Positions 1-8,164 of a DNA stretch of 64,000 nt are shown one piece after another; position 1 is the first letter of the stretch; every line of letters begins with the position of its first letter. Position numbers and translations under genes: made by a program. The notes under the pieces are model-generated. The model saw only the letters and a program-made list of their open reading frames with translations, did not search any database and was not told where the DNA came from. Source of the stretch: Clostridiales bacterium (GTDB lineage Bacteria; Bacillota; Clostridia; Oscillospirales; Oscillospiraceae); contig JALFAD010000096.1 in assembly GCA_022772525.1 (NCBI GenBank), positions 1 to 64,000 on the forward strand, in the 5' to 3' direction.

Positions 1-219
1 CTTCGTATGGCGTGACCCGAAGTGCCGAGTCAGTGCTGAACATCCGCCCAGCCAACTGGGTCTGCCACTCCTGCCGGGTCAGGTTTCGCAATTCGGTCAT
101 GCTCTTCTCCACATAATACGCATTGCCGACACCTTGGCCAAGGGCTTTCTGAACTTCGTCCCACAGTTCCACACTCACAATACCTTCATGGTCTTGCTCT
201 ACATATCTTCCTCCGTCAG
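1..219 (-). pseudogene. Unidentified coding-like fragment, open at window edge
   Basis: On the minus strand a frame stays open from about 219 to position 1 and reads as a plausible protein, with stretches such as EGIVSVELWDEVQKAL and RNLTRQEWQTQLAGRMF. It has no in-frame ATG near its start and is offset by one base from the metallophosphoesterase-like fragment that ends at 199. It may be the frameshifted continuation of that gene, or a separate fragment joined by rearrangement. I do not recognise the family. Confidence 0.3.
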
Positions 220-309
220 ATACAACTCATGGTTGCCCAGGCTCATCACCACAGGGGCAATCTCCGATGCTTTCATGAGGAAATCATATGCGTTCTGCTT
301 GGAGCAGCG
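199..309 (-). pseudogene. Metallophosphoesterase fragment
   Basis: About 36 residues match the middle of calcineurin-like metallophosphoesterases: a helix ending in EIAPVVMSLGNHE, where GNHE is the conserved metal-binding motif of the family, followed by LYLTEED and a TAG stop. Upstream it is fused in frame to a CapD-like fragment, and the remaining metal-binding motifs are missing. The two parts belong to different families, so this is a rearrangement remnant and not a functional enzyme. The junction is near 309-312. Confidence 0.5.
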
Positions 310-606
310 GTGCTTCGGCTCCATTTTCGCCAGCTGACGGCACAGCTCCGAGCCGATGGACCCGCCGCCGCCGGTAATCAGAATCACCTTGTCCCGGTAA
401 AAGGCCCCGGTTTTGTCGTCGGCGACGGCGATGGGCTTGCGGAACAGCAGCTCTTCAATGTCAAAATCCCGCAGATACCGCTTTGTTCCGGCGGTCTGCA
501 TCATGGGATAGTCATAGACCTTGAGCTTGTAGCCCGCCTCGGAATAGGCGGCGTACAGCTCCCGCTTCTTTTCCTCGGACATATTGGGGATGGCAAAGAC
601 CCCTAT
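310..606 (-). pseudogene. CapD/FlaA1-type polysaccharide biosynthesis fragment
   Basis: The frame reads FAIPNMSEEKKRELYAAY, then a segment ending in DIEELLFRKP, then VILITGGGGSIGSELCRQL. This is typical of membrane nucleoside-diphosphate-sugar epimerases/dehydratases (CapD/FlaA1 family), and the GGGGSIGS loop is the NAD(P)-binding glycine-rich motif. Only about 95 residues survive. The upstream side is cut at about 606, where the similarity stops, and the downstream side runs into the metallophosphoesterase fragment. An ATG at 582 lies inside the domain and is not a true gene start. This is probably a disrupted chromosomal gene at the edge of mobile DNA. Confidence 0.55.
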
Positions 607-639
607 ATTTCATTAGGACCAAAAAATGGGCAAAAAATA

Positions 640-676
640 ACCCTTCCAGGGAGCAAATCAAGCTCTCTGGGAGGGT
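640..676. terminator. Strong bidirectional hairpin terminator
   Basis: A 15-bp stem with two G-U wobbles (640-654 with 662-676) encloses a 7-nt loop. An A-rich run just left of the stem gives a U-rich tail on the minus strand, and the right side is also T-rich. It lies downstream of the 790-aa recombinase gene, after the att-like repeat, and could insulate the mobile module from the left flank. Confidence 0.6.
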
Positions 677-780
677 ATTTCCATTATTTTGGCATGATAA
701 CGGCTCTCGAGGATTCATCTAATCCCCGAAATGAGCCAAGGTGGGTCGGATTATGAGTGCAATCATGCAATCTTCCGCAG

Positions 781-802
781 AAAACACAATATATTGTGTT
801 TT
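781..802. promoter_or_regulatory. 22-bp perfect palindrome
   Basis: The arms AAAACACAATA and TATTGTGTTTT meet with no spacer, giving a perfect 22-bp AT-rich palindrome. It sits about 45 bp left of the imperfect direct repeat that borders the recombinase module. It looks like a dimeric DNA-binding site (operator or accessory recombination site). No T-run follows, so a terminator is unlikely. Confidence 0.45.
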
Positions 803-847
803 GATCAATATTCAACTCTACATATTGTACTATTTGTGTTCAAATTG

Positions 848-926
848 TTTGCAACCTTGCCGAAGAAGACGATTCGCTGAAATAATGTCATGGAACTACA
901 TAGACAATAAAAGAATGCTATAGTGT
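848..926. repeat. Left att-like imperfect direct repeat
   Basis: This segment contains TTTGCAACCTTGC (848-860), then 34 bp further on the dyad-like core ACTACATAG - 14 nt - CTATAGTGT (895-926). The same blocks recur in the same orientation at 6188-6267, with the same 14-nt spacing. The pair brackets the recombinase/RepA module exactly. The right arm of the dyad is degenerate here and perfect in the other copy. The likely role is a recombinase recognition site (attL/attR-like) or a shared operator. Confidence 0.5.
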
Positions 927-949
927 TTTTTCATCTATCCCCCTCTACT

Positions 950-3322
950 CTATAATGTAGCCAGCATCTCATCCCTGAGTGTATCTATTGCTCTGTTCAC
1001 TGTATCCAATGTGGGCAGACGCAGTCCCACGGTCCAGCCATACTCCGCTGTGGTGCCACTGGCAGTGAAGCCCGCACGCTGTTCCATTTTGTTGCTCTGG
1101 CGTTCATATATGGTTGCGCCAAAATGCTTGCTCCACTCCTCAGGAAAAATTGTGAAGCCATACTTATCCAGTTTTGCCATACCATTGAGATAGCCCCAGC
1201 CTTCAACCGGGACAGTTCCTTTGTGAATCAGCCGCTGAATACATTCCGGCTTATACAGATCATCACCCAGATCGGACAGGTGGAGAACGCTGTCTTCCTT
1301 CGCAGCGAAATCATCAAAATAGATCGCCCTGCTCCGGGACTGTGTCTTCTCCACAACCCCATCGGCAGCAATATCATCCGCGGCGATTTCTTCTGTGTCC
1401 ACCGGCAAAACTTCTTTGCTGATGATCTCACTCTTTTCTGCGTTCTGGCACTTACGTTTCGCCGGAACAACGATAATGGGTTCATCCAGATAGAATGCCA
1501 GGGCAGTCTTTCCTTCCAGCTCGATCCGGCTTCCCAGAATTCGGTATTTGAATTCTTCATTCCAGCTCATGTTCTCAAAGACCGCCCGTGCTAAGCCACG
1601 GCACCCGCATCTTCTCATCGTTACTTTCCCCGGATATTGTTCTGAGCACCAGCGAAGTGTGGTAGTTGATTCCTTATCCGCTGGGTACACAACCAGAACC
1701 CGCTCCACCGGATTGTAACAGACCTCGACTAGGCAAGAAGCCGCTTTCCCATCTGGGTACATCTTCTTCGCACAGTTCCTATTAAACTGAATTCCCTTTC
1801 TGTCCAATGTGAAATAAGCCTTCTCGCTCAATGAGAATAGCTGCGGGCGCACCAGCTCGCAGTCACTCAGGTCATATCTGCTGATCGCTTCTTTCTTCAC
1901 GGCAGGTACCAGCTTCGCGCCCATACTCTTTACGCGGGCATAAAAGCTCTCCTTCGGTTCTTCCTGTTCCTCAGGATGCTGTTCCTCGTCATCCGCAAAT
2001 AGGACGAAATCGTCATCCCAGCTGGCTTGCTTTCTTAGCTCCTCCTGCATATGCAAAAGCGCCCTCTGCTCCTGCTGTTCAATCCTGCCGGCAATCTCTT
2101 CCAGACGCTCCTCGGGGACACCATAGGCGTTCAGTGACGCGCGATTGTAGTCCTCCGACCCGAATCCGGTCCATTGCGGCACAGCGGTGACAAAGCCCCC
2201 TAACATCCCGTCACGATGCACTTGAAGGGCTGGCAGTCCGTACTGCCAACCCGGATGACTTGCTCTCAGCATCCTCTGCGCAATCAAAAAATCCGCAGGA
2301 GACACAATCGCCTCATGCTGTTCTACAGCGTAGTATTGTGGGAGCTTATTCTTATTTGCTACAGATTTGTGGGTCAGATAGTCCGGCGTATATGTTTTCT
2401 GCGCAAGGATATTACCGCACCGCCGCTCGTTCTTCAGGACGTTGCGAACGGAGCTGGCTGTCCATCTGACCTCGCCGCCTTTTGTAGACCCATCCTTGAA
2501 TACATGCACATGGGTTTTCCGCTGGAGCATTACCAGCACTTCAGCAATGGTTTTCAGCGGAATCGCTGCCAGATACATCATGAAAATCAGCTGAACCGTC
2601 TTGGCTTCTTCGGGATTGACCGCAATCTTATTCACACCGACTCTGTCATATCCCAGAAGATCGGGCACCATAAACATGCCCTGTTCAAAACGCTGCTTAT
2701 AGGATGCGTTCATCGCCTCGGACTTCTTATGGGATTCCTCCTGCGCAACCAGGGACAGAATCTGGATGGTAAAATCCATGTTCTCGCCCAGGGTATACAT
2801 ATTCTCCGTCTCAAACAGAATCCCCACAGGATGTTCCAGGTTTCTTAATTCCTTGACGATGTTCATGCAGTCCATCAGATTTCGGCTCAATCGGGACAGG
2901 TTCTTGACAACGATAATATCGAACTTACCCGCCCTGGCATCTTCCAGCATTTGAAGCAGACCTATGCGGTGGGTGGTGTTGGTTGCGCTGATGCCCTCAT
3001 CAGAGTACATGGCAACAAGGGTCCACTCCGGCTTTTTCCGAACGTATTTCAGATAGTATTTCCGCTGTAGTTCAAAAGAGGTGGTTTGCTGAATCCCATC
3101 CGTGGAGACCCGGCAGTATACCGCCACACGCTGCTTTTTGTGACTGTCAAACAGGCTGGGTACCGGGGCAGCAGGAATCACCGTGACTTTGCTCAAATCA
3201 CGGTCCCTGCTATAGTTCTGCCTGATCGTATCCTTGTTGTACGCCTCGTTTGTCTGAGCTTCCGCGCCCTGCCGAATGGTTCTCAGACCGTCACTGAGCC
3301 GCGGAGTGCCCCTGTCTCCCAT
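950..3322 (-). CDS. Large serine recombinase with unusual C-terminal extension (790 aa)
   Basis: Residues about 65-200 form a serine-recombinase catalytic domain: VAVYCRVST carries the nucleophile Ser73 and KNLSRLSRN the catalytic arginines. A recombinase DNA-binding domain follows (to about 350). The usual CxxC zinc ribbon is not apparent. Instead there is an acidic linker, then a region at about 475-640 resembling the neighbouring 117-aa and 271-aa proteins (pattern F-N-x-x-C-A-K-K-M ... RWCSE ... RILGSRI ... LAFYLDEPIIV), and a further C-terminal part of unknown fold. It is the last gene of a five-gene minus-strand operon and starts 13 bp after the 117-aa gene. It probably catalyses integration/excision of the 0.85-6.27 kb module. 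Confidence 0.85.
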   Translation of the reverse strand: MGDRGTPRLSDGLRTIRQGAEAQTNEAYNKDTIRQNYSRDRDLSKVTVIPAAPVPSLFDSHKKQRVAVYCRVSTDGIQQTTSFELQRKYYLKYVRKKPEWTLVAMYSDEGISATNTTHRIGLLQMLEDARAGKFDIIVVKNLSRLSRNLMDCMNIVKELRNLEHPVGILFETENMYTLGENMDFTIQILSLVAQEESHKKSEAMNASYKQRFEQGMFMVPDLLGYDRVGVNKIAVNPEEAKTVQLIFMMYLAAIPLKTIAEVLVMLQRKTHVHVFKDGSTKGGEVRWTASSVRNVLKNERRCGNILAQKTYTPDYLTHKSVANKNKLPQYYAVEQHEAIVSPADFLIAQRMLRASHPGWQYGLPALQVHRDGMLGGFVTAVPQWTGFGSEDYNRASLNAYGVPEERLEEIAGRIEQQEQRALLHMQEELRKQASWDDDFVLFADDEEQHPEEQEEPKESFYARVKSMGAKLVPAVKKEAISRYDLSDCELVRPQLFSLSEKAYFTLDRKGIQFNRNCAKKMYPDGKAASCLVEVCYNPVERVLVVYPADKESTTTLRWCSEQYPGKVTMRRCGCRGLARAVFENMSWNEEFKYRILGSRIELEGKTALAFYLDEPIIVVPAKRKCQNAEKSEIISKEVLPVDTEEIAADDIAADGVVEKTQSRSRAIYFDDFAAKEDSVLHLSDLGDDLYKPECIQRLIHKGTVPVEGWGYLNGMAKLDKYGFTIFPEEWSKHFGATIYERQSNKMEQRAGFTASGTTAEYGWTVGLRLPTLDTVNRAIDTLRDEMLATL

Positions 3323-3335
3323 CTAAAACACCGTC

Positions 3336-3689
3336 CTACTCACTGAGTACTTCTTCGTACTCATCTAATGCAATCATAACCGTATGTTCATCCAGCAAAA
3401 CGCCGCCAAAGCGCAGGGATACAGAGTCAGGAGCCACTCCAATCACAAAGGCCAGATACTGCATCAGGATTTTTGCATAGATATAGAATTCCTCGTCCCG
3501 CTTTTCCTGTCGGTAAAATAGCTTAAAAGCGTCTTTATCTCTGTCACAGGATTGTATGTACAACAGCTTCTCCCTGGAATCAATGAACAAATGGACATAC
3601 TTCGGATTCCCGAGTTCACTGATCGTGCGGTTTCTGAAACGAATGCAGTCTTTTCGGAAGTAAAGAGAGACTCCAATATCCGCGCTCAT
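3336..3689 (-). CDS. Small conserved protein sharing the recombinase-module domain (117 aa)
   Basis: I do not recognise a named family. The layout (FRKDCIRFRNRTI, then KYVHLFIDSREKLLYIQSC, a central FKLFYRQ, and VMIALDEYEEV at the end) parallels the middle of the upstream 271-aa protein and the C-terminal part of the downstream recombinase. The start has a good ribosome binding site (AAGGAGGTG, 5-7 nt upstream). It lies 12 bp after the 271-aa gene and 13 bp before the recombinase gene, so it is translated as part of that operon. It may be a stand-alone copy of a DNA- or protein-binding domain used by the recombinase. Confidence 0.7.
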   Translation of the reverse strand: MSADIGVSLYFRKDCIRFRNRTISELGNPKYVHLFIDSREKLLYIQSCDRDKDAFKLFYRQEKRDEEFYIYAKILMQYLAFVIGVAPDSVSLRFGGVLLDEHTVMIALDEYEEVLSE

Positions 3690-3701
3690 TCCCGCACCTC
3701 C

Positions 3702-4517
3702 TTACTTTGACGTTCGCTGCCCGTTAAATGCCTCTGCTGTAAATGGCTCCAGATCTTCCACGCGTGGAATCACCACCCGACTGGCGTGTTCGGAATACTT
3801 TGGTCCAAAGGAACCATCCTCCCAGTCCTTAGGGAGCCGCTCTTTTCTAATTGGTTTCGGAACCTTGCGACCTTCTGCTTTTGCCTGCTCCCAGCTGGCC
3901 TGTTCCTCATCGTTTAGCTGCCGGAGTTCCTCTGCGTCCAGTTCATCGTCCGATACGCCCGCCGCTTTTCTCGCCTTGGCAGTAAGCGCATAGCACTCAT
4001 ATTCATTCAGCTCAAAAACAAACAGCAGCTCATCCTCATCATCTTCCTGAAGGGCGGGGGTTCCGCACACCTTGTAGTAGTACCCCCTACTCCAGCCCAT
4101 CATTTGATAGAGTCTGAAACAGAAAGGTCTGCCGGTGATCTTCTTGCTCTTTCGGATTCCCTCTTTTTCGTTACACCATCGCTGACCATCCTTGTCATCC
4201 TCTTCACAGGCCCGGATGATCAGTAGTTTCTGCTTTCTGTCAATAAAAAAATGGATGTAGTATGTGTCCAGCATCTTGGAAATACAGGAATTGTTGAAAA
4301 TAACACCATCGGGACGAATCGTAACCATCGCCTCTTTGATATGAGACAGATACTGCCTGCGCACGATTTCCGCACCATTCAGACTCACACGTTTCAGCTC
4401 ATCCTTCGGTACGCCAAGGAGCAATTCATCAATTCTCCGTTTTCTTCTCCTGAGAGGTTTCTTCGGTTCGCTTTCTTCAAAACCACTCAGCGTGCTCTGC
4501 TGGTAACTATCATCCAT
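3702..4517 (-). CDS. Conserved mobile-module protein with shared domain (271 aa)
   Basis: The protein has a basic N-terminal stretch (PLRRRKRRIDELLLG). A central domain follows with a YIHFFIDRKQKLLIIRAC segment, RWCNEK and KITGRPF, then an acidic turn and LLFVFELNEYECY, and a charged C-terminal tail. The central domain resembles the 117-aa protein and the C-terminus of the recombinase. I chose the ATG at 4517 because AGGAGG lies 8 nt upstream; a GTG at 4628 would extend it by 37 residues into the ATPase gene. The function is unknown. Its position between a RepA-like ATPase and a recombinase suggests a role in replication or recombination of the module. Confidence 0.75.
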   Translation of the reverse strand: MDDSYQQSTLSGFEESEPKKPLRRRKRRIDELLLGVPKDELKRVSLNGAEIVRRQYLSHIKEAMVTIRPDGVIFNNSCISKMLDTYYIHFFIDRKQKLLIIRACEEDDKDGQRWCNEKEGIRKSKKITGRPFCFRLYQMMGWSRGYYYKVCGTPALQEDDEDELLFVFELNEYECYALTAKARKAAGVSDDELDAEELRQLNDEEQASWEQAKAEGRKVPKPIRKERLPKDWEDGSFGPKYSEHASRVVIPRVEDLEPFTAEAFNGQRTSK

Positions 4518-4572
4518 TTCCATGTCCTCCTGTCGAAGAATTGCCTTGGATGGCTCAATAGATTTTGGGAGA

Positions 4573-5565
4573 TCAACCCTCAACTTCCAAAACTGCGCGA
4601 GTTTCATCAAGGTGCCAATACCAAACACTACCCTTTTTTACTGAATTAACACCAATTGCTTTCCCTGCTGCGCGTGTCGTTCTTTCGCTGATTCCTACCT
4701 GCTCCATCTTACAGATTATATTTGCGCTGGGAATGTCCTGAATCGACAATATTGAGCGCAACAGTTTTTCTGCCCGTTTCTTCTTGCCGGAACCCTTTTG
4801 AAATACTGCACTGCTATCCGTTTTTTCGCATACACCTATCCATCGGAATCCCAGTTCTTTTTCCATAATAAATCCTATTGGATGCCCTTCCGGAGCCAAG
4901 CTGGATTTAATCGGGTACATATATCGGATAGAGGTGTCTTCCTCATCGCGTACAATCATCAGAATACTCCTGGCGATTGCAGCAAAATCAATGCTCCCCA
5001 ATCCGCGATAAATTGCCTTTCCACTTCCAGCTTTATTCATATGGCTGATCAAAACCACAGCACATCCGCATTCCTCTGCCATTGCCGCGAGGTTTCGCAT
5101 AACCTCACGCACTTTTTGGGCGCTCTGCATATCACAGTCCGGTGGGATAAAAGCCTGAATAGGATCAAGAATCAACATCCTCGCCCCTGTAATTTGGAGC
5201 ACATTTCTGATTCGAGCGTCATCCAGTGTGAGGTTTCGTTCAGGGTCATTGATAAAAGCCACTCTTGTGCAATCTGCACCGGCCTCCAAAAGGCGAGGCT
5301 TTATCGTGTCCTCCATAGAGTCTTCGGCACACTGATAGATTACCGTGTGAGGACCACTCAGTTTCGTCCCATCCGGGAAGATTCCTCCATTTGTAAGAAT
5401 CGATGTCAGGCGAAGTATGAATGTCGACTTTCCTTCTCCTGGATCACCCTGAAGAATTGTAATCTTTCCACAAGGGATATACGGGTACCACAGCCAATCC
5501 ACATCACGCCGGGCTACGTCTGAATAGTACCCGTATTTTACATCCTCTGTCATAGTATTCTCCAT
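4573..5565 (-). CDS. RepA-like AAA/RecA-fold ATPase (330 aa)
   Basis: This is a RecA-like hexameric ATPase of the RepA/DnaB type found on plasmids and integrative elements. Walker A is GDPGEGKST (about residue 40) and Walker B is RMLILDPIQAF. A later VVLISHMNK segment and the GSIDFAAIARSILMI motif are typical of RepA-like helicases. The start ATG abuts the stop of the upstream Xre gene (TGAATG), so translation is probably coupled. The C-terminal 60 residues look like a small winged-helix part. In context it probably unwinds or replicates module DNA after excision. Confidence 0.85.
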   Translation of the reverse strand: MENTMTEDVKYGYYSDVARRDVDWLWYPYIPCGKITILQGDPGEGKSTFILRLTSILTNGGIFPDGTKLSGPHTVIYQCAEDSMEDTIKPRLLEAGADCTRVAFINDPERNLTLDDARIRNVLQITGARMLILDPIQAFIPPDCDMQSAQKVREVMRNLAAMAEECGCAVVLISHMNKAGSGKAIYRGLGSIDFAAIARSILMIVRDEEDTSIRYMYPIKSSLAPEGHPIGFIMEKELGFRWIGVCEKTDSSAVFQKGSGKKKRAEKLLRSILSIQDIPSANIICKMEQVGISERTTRAAGKAIGVNSVKKGSVWYWHLDETRAVLEVEG

Positions 5566-5868
5566 TCAGCGTTCTGTTGTGTTGGCAGCAACCATTTTCT
5601 CAATGATATACCTTAGTGTCTCAATATCACTTTCTGTTAGGCCAGAAAGGTTCAACGGGCGTTTCTTCTCAACACCCAATAAGTAGTCTGTCGTAACCCC
5701 AAATGTAGATGCAAGGTTGATGAGCGTAGCCAACGGCGGCTGTCTGCTGTCATTTTCGTAGTAGGAGACCGCCGCTTTATTAACGCCGATTAAACTTGCA
5801 ACTTTTGTCTGGCTTAAATGTTCGCTTTCCCGTAGTTTTCTCAGACGGCTTCCAAAAGTTTCTATCAT
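5566..5868 (-). CDS. Xre-family HTH regulator of the recombinase module
   Basis: The N-terminal 65 residues form a cro/C1-type helix-turn-helix (LRKLRESEHLSQTKVASLIG, then NKAAVSYYENDSRQPPLATL), followed by a short C-terminal helix. I start it at the second ATG (5868) because the AAAGGTG ribosome binding site is 9 nt away; the ATG at 5874 is too close to it. It is the first gene of the module's operon and probably represses it, with a binding site expected in the 490-bp region upstream. Confidence 0.85.
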   Translation of the reverse strand: MIETFGSRLRKLRESEHLSQTKVASLIGVNKAAVSYYENDSRQPPLATLINLASTFGVTTDYLLGVEKKRPLNLSGLTESDIETLRYIIEKMVAANTTER

Positions 5869-5874
5869 GTGCAT

Positions 5875-6366
5875 TCACCTTTCTATGCACTTGATACTGC
5901 TCACTACTGTTCCTATTTTCACACAATTATAATATCAATTCCACGTCAACAATAGGGTAACGTGCGTCACCAGTTTGTTAACCCTCGTTTCGTCCTTAAG
6001 CATCCCCATCTCCTAACAGATTCCATCTGACGAATCCGGAACGATCGTTTGCAGTCATCCCTGCATAATCATTTTGCATTGTTATCTTGCAGTCTTGATT
6101 TGTTGAAAAGTGAAGTATTCGGTATGACGTTTCTGAAAATTCACCTGGAATCTTCGCATTTTCAAAACCATTCTGTGATCATTTGCCTTTGCAGCCTTGC
6201 GCACATCACATAGATCACCCATCATGTTTTGTTGAACTACATAGATACAAAAATAATGCTATGTAGTATATTATAATTCCTACTGCTTCCTATTACAATA
6301 AGACTATGCACACAGTACATATTCCGATATGCACGTAGTCATAGTTGTGAAGGAGGCAAAAAGAAC
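5875..6366. other. Divergent intergenic region with att-like site
   Basis: This 490-bp AT-rich gap lies between two divergent Xre genes. It holds the right-hand att-like repeat (6188-6267) and a TATAAT at 6272-6277. A second TATAAT-like stretch, near 5925-5935 on the minus strand, is suited to the module operon. I saw no convincing gene. It is the natural place for operators of both regulators and possibly a replication origin of the excised module; iterons were not evident by eye. Confidence 0.5.
6188..6267. repeat. Right att-like imperfect direct repeat with perfect 9-bp dyad
   Basis: It contains TTTGCAGCCTTGC (6188-6200) and the dyad ACTACATAG (6236-6244) - 14 nt - CTATGTAGT (6259-6267), whose arms are perfect inverted repeats. 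Both blocks recur at 848-926 with nearly identical spacing (48 versus 47 bp between the blocks, 14 nt within the dyad). The copy lies just outside the Xre gene, so the two copies enclose the whole five-gene module. It could equally be a regulator site; the matching copy at the far end favours recombination. Confidence 0.5.
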
Positions 6367-6714
6367 ATGGATATTGCAACAATTGATTACGCAGCAATTG
6401 GGAATCGCATTCGTGCAACCCGTCTGAAACGAAAAATAACGCAGGAAGCACTTTCTGCTGCTACCAATCTAAGTATTGCGCATATCTCCCATATTGAGTG
6501 TGGAAAAACAAAACTCAGTCTACCGGCGCTTGTATCCATTGCGACTACTCTGGGTGTTACAGTTGACAATCTTCTGTATGATAACGATTCCGCCCCCTAC
6601 GGGTCCTATGATAAGGAGTTTGCCGAGCTGATTTCTGATTGCACAGGCCAGGAGCGTCGGATTATTCTGGAATCCGCTGCGCAAGTAAAAAAGGCTCTCC
6701 GAAAAAAAGTGTAA
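6367..6714 (+). CDS. Xre-family HTH protein, probable antitoxin/regulator (115 aa)
   Basis: Residues 10-70 form a cro/C1-type HTH (IRATRLKRKITQEALSAATN, then AHISHIECGKTKLSLPALVSI), with a C-terminal helix ending in QVKKALRKKV. The GAAGGAGG ribosome binding site lies 10 nt upstream of the ATG. It precedes the RES-domain gene on the same strand with an 80-bp gap containing a strong hairpin. It is probably the antitoxin or repressor of that toxin, although it lacks the DUF2384/MbcA-type domain seen in the classical Xre antitoxins of RES systems. Confidence 0.8.
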   Translation: MDIATIDYAAIGNRIRATRLKRKITQEALSAATNLSIAHISHIECGKTKLSLPALVSIATTLGVTVDNLLYDNDSAPYGSYDKEFAELISDCTGQERRIILESAAQVKKALRKKV

Positions 6715-6719
6715 AAATA

Positions 6720-6748
6720 GGGGCTACCGCGGGTTTTGCGGTAGCCCC
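6720..6748. terminator. Hairpin between Xre and RES genes
   Basis: An 11-bp perfect G+C-rich stem, GGGGCTACCGC (6720-6730) with GCGGTAGCCCC (6738-6748), encloses a 7-nt loop. On the plus strand the following T-run is weak; on the minus strand the tail is U-rich. It could attenuate read-through from the Xre gene into the toxin, favouring antitoxin excess. Confidence 0.6.
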
Positions 6749-6796
6749 AAAGTGTTTTGACGGTATCCCAAGCATAGATAGAGGAGGTGCTCAAGT

Positions 6797-7960
6797 ATGA
6801 GCATGGTTCTGGAAGAATACTATGAAGAAATCACGCAGGGGTATCAGCATTGCGACAAAGTTATCTGCCACAGGTGCATTGGTGATAAAGCGCTTTCGAG
6901 CTATATCAAGGCGAATGGCACCAGGCGGGAATGCTCATACTGCCACAAGAAGAACACCAGCGTTTCCTTTGATGACTTTATGGGAAGAATCATGGAAGGC
7001 GTTGAATTCATGTATTCAAAAGCCGCCGACGAATTGCCAGTTGACAAAGGAGAATACGTGGGGAAAACCTACACATCCAGCGAAATAGTTCACAATACGA
7101 TCGCAGATCAGATATGCCCAAACGACGAAGCCATTCTTCACGACATTCGAAGTGTGATGCTTGACGATGTTTGGTGTGACGCAGATCCATTTTCTGATGA
7201 CCCCGGAGATGCAGCATTTTACAACTGGGAATCCTTCTGTAAGCTGGTAAAAGAGCAGGTTCGTTACGTTTTCTTCCAAACAAACTCAGATGAATCTTCT
7301 GATCCAATAAAAATACTGGATACAATTGCCGAGTATGCTGACGCTGTCAAACTCCGTAGAACAATCAAGGTCAGAGATAGAATGTACCGCTGCCGTACGA
7401 GCAAAGAGCCAAAACGATTTACAGAGCCAGAAGACTTTGCACCTCCACCTGTAGAGTATGCCCATGCCGGACGCATGAATCCAGAAGGGATTAACGTCCT
7501 GTATCTTACCATGGATTCTGAAACGGCACTTGCTGAGACCAATGTGACAGGCAATGACTACGCCTCAGTAGCGACGATTCGTGTCCAGGAATCAATACCA
7601 GTTCTTGACCTGACCCGCATTGATCGCATCCCCGAGCCCAGCATCTTCGATATTGATCGGAGGCATTTGCGTTCTCTGATTCGCTTTCTTCATCGTTTTG
7701 TCGACAGCATCGCGCAGCCCGCAAGTACGCCAGGAATCGACTATGTTCCCACCCAGATTGTAACGGAATATTTCCGATATGTTCGGCGGGAAGGCAGCGC
7801 AAAATACGAGGGAATTCTTTACAAAAGTGCGCAGAATCCTGGTGGGAAGTGCCTCGCTCTATTCCTGACAAGGAAAGAATTTCTAGAGGGAAAGTTTGGA
7901 ATTCATATTGTCCCAAGTCAAACGGCTTTCTATAAAAAGGAGTATCAAAAGCAGGAATAG
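6797..7960 (+). CDS. HEPN/RES-domain toxin with N-terminal Cys4 zinc motif (387 aa)
   Basis: RES toxins are ADP-ribosyltransferase-fold enzymes that degrade NAD+. The C-terminal part (about 195-380) has the family signature: YRCRTS supplies the R of RES, then GRMNPEGINVLYL, and ALAETN supplies the catalytic-type Glu. The N-terminal part has CHRC (about residue 24) and CSYC (about residue 47), a probable zinc knuckle, and then a helical region like HEPN/RES N-terminal domains. GAGGAGGTG lies 7 nt before the ATG. It is longer than stand-alone RES toxins (about 150-230 aa). Probably a toxin or abortive-infection effector controlled by the upstream Xre protein. Confidence 0.8.
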   Translation: MSMVLEEYYEEITQGYQHCDKVICHRCIGDKALSSYIKANGTRRECSYCHKKNTSVSFDDFMGRIMEGVEFMYSKAADELPVDKGEYVGKTYTSSEIVHNTIADQICPNDEAILHDIRSVMLDDVWCDADPFSDDPGDAAFYNWESFCKLVKEQVRYVFFQTNSDESSDPIKILDTIAEYADAVKLRRTIKVRDRMYRCRTSKEPKRFTEPEDFAPPPVEYAHAGRMNPEGINVLYLTMDSETALAETNVTGNDYASVATIRVQESIPVLDLTRIDRIPEPSIFDIDRRHLRSLIRFLHRFVDSIAQPASTPGIDYVPTQIVTEYFRYVRREGSAKYEGILYKSAQNPGGKCLALFLTRKEFLEGKFGIHIVPSQTAFYKKEYQKQE

Positions 7961-8081
7961 TACATCTTTCAGAAATCCCTTTCAGTCACTGACATGAGTC
8001 AGGAAAGATATAATAGGAATTCTATATCTCCTTGTCATTCCGTATTGAAAGTAAAAAAGCAAATACTGCCCGCATAACAAA

Positions 8082-8108
8082 ACCCTCGGTGACAAATGCA
8101 CCGAGGGT
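8082..8108 (-). terminator. Terminator of the RloAB operon
   Basis: ACCCTCGGTG (8082-8091) and CACCGAGGGT (8099-8108) form a perfect 10-bp stem with a 7-nt loop. On the minus strand TTTTG follows, 57 bp after the RloB stop. The sequence is almost repeated in the hairpin at 10292-10317. Confidence 0.75.
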
Positions 8109-8164
8109 AGATAAGAGCTATCATCACGATTTATAGAAGATGCCAACTTTTCCGCAAGGATCAT

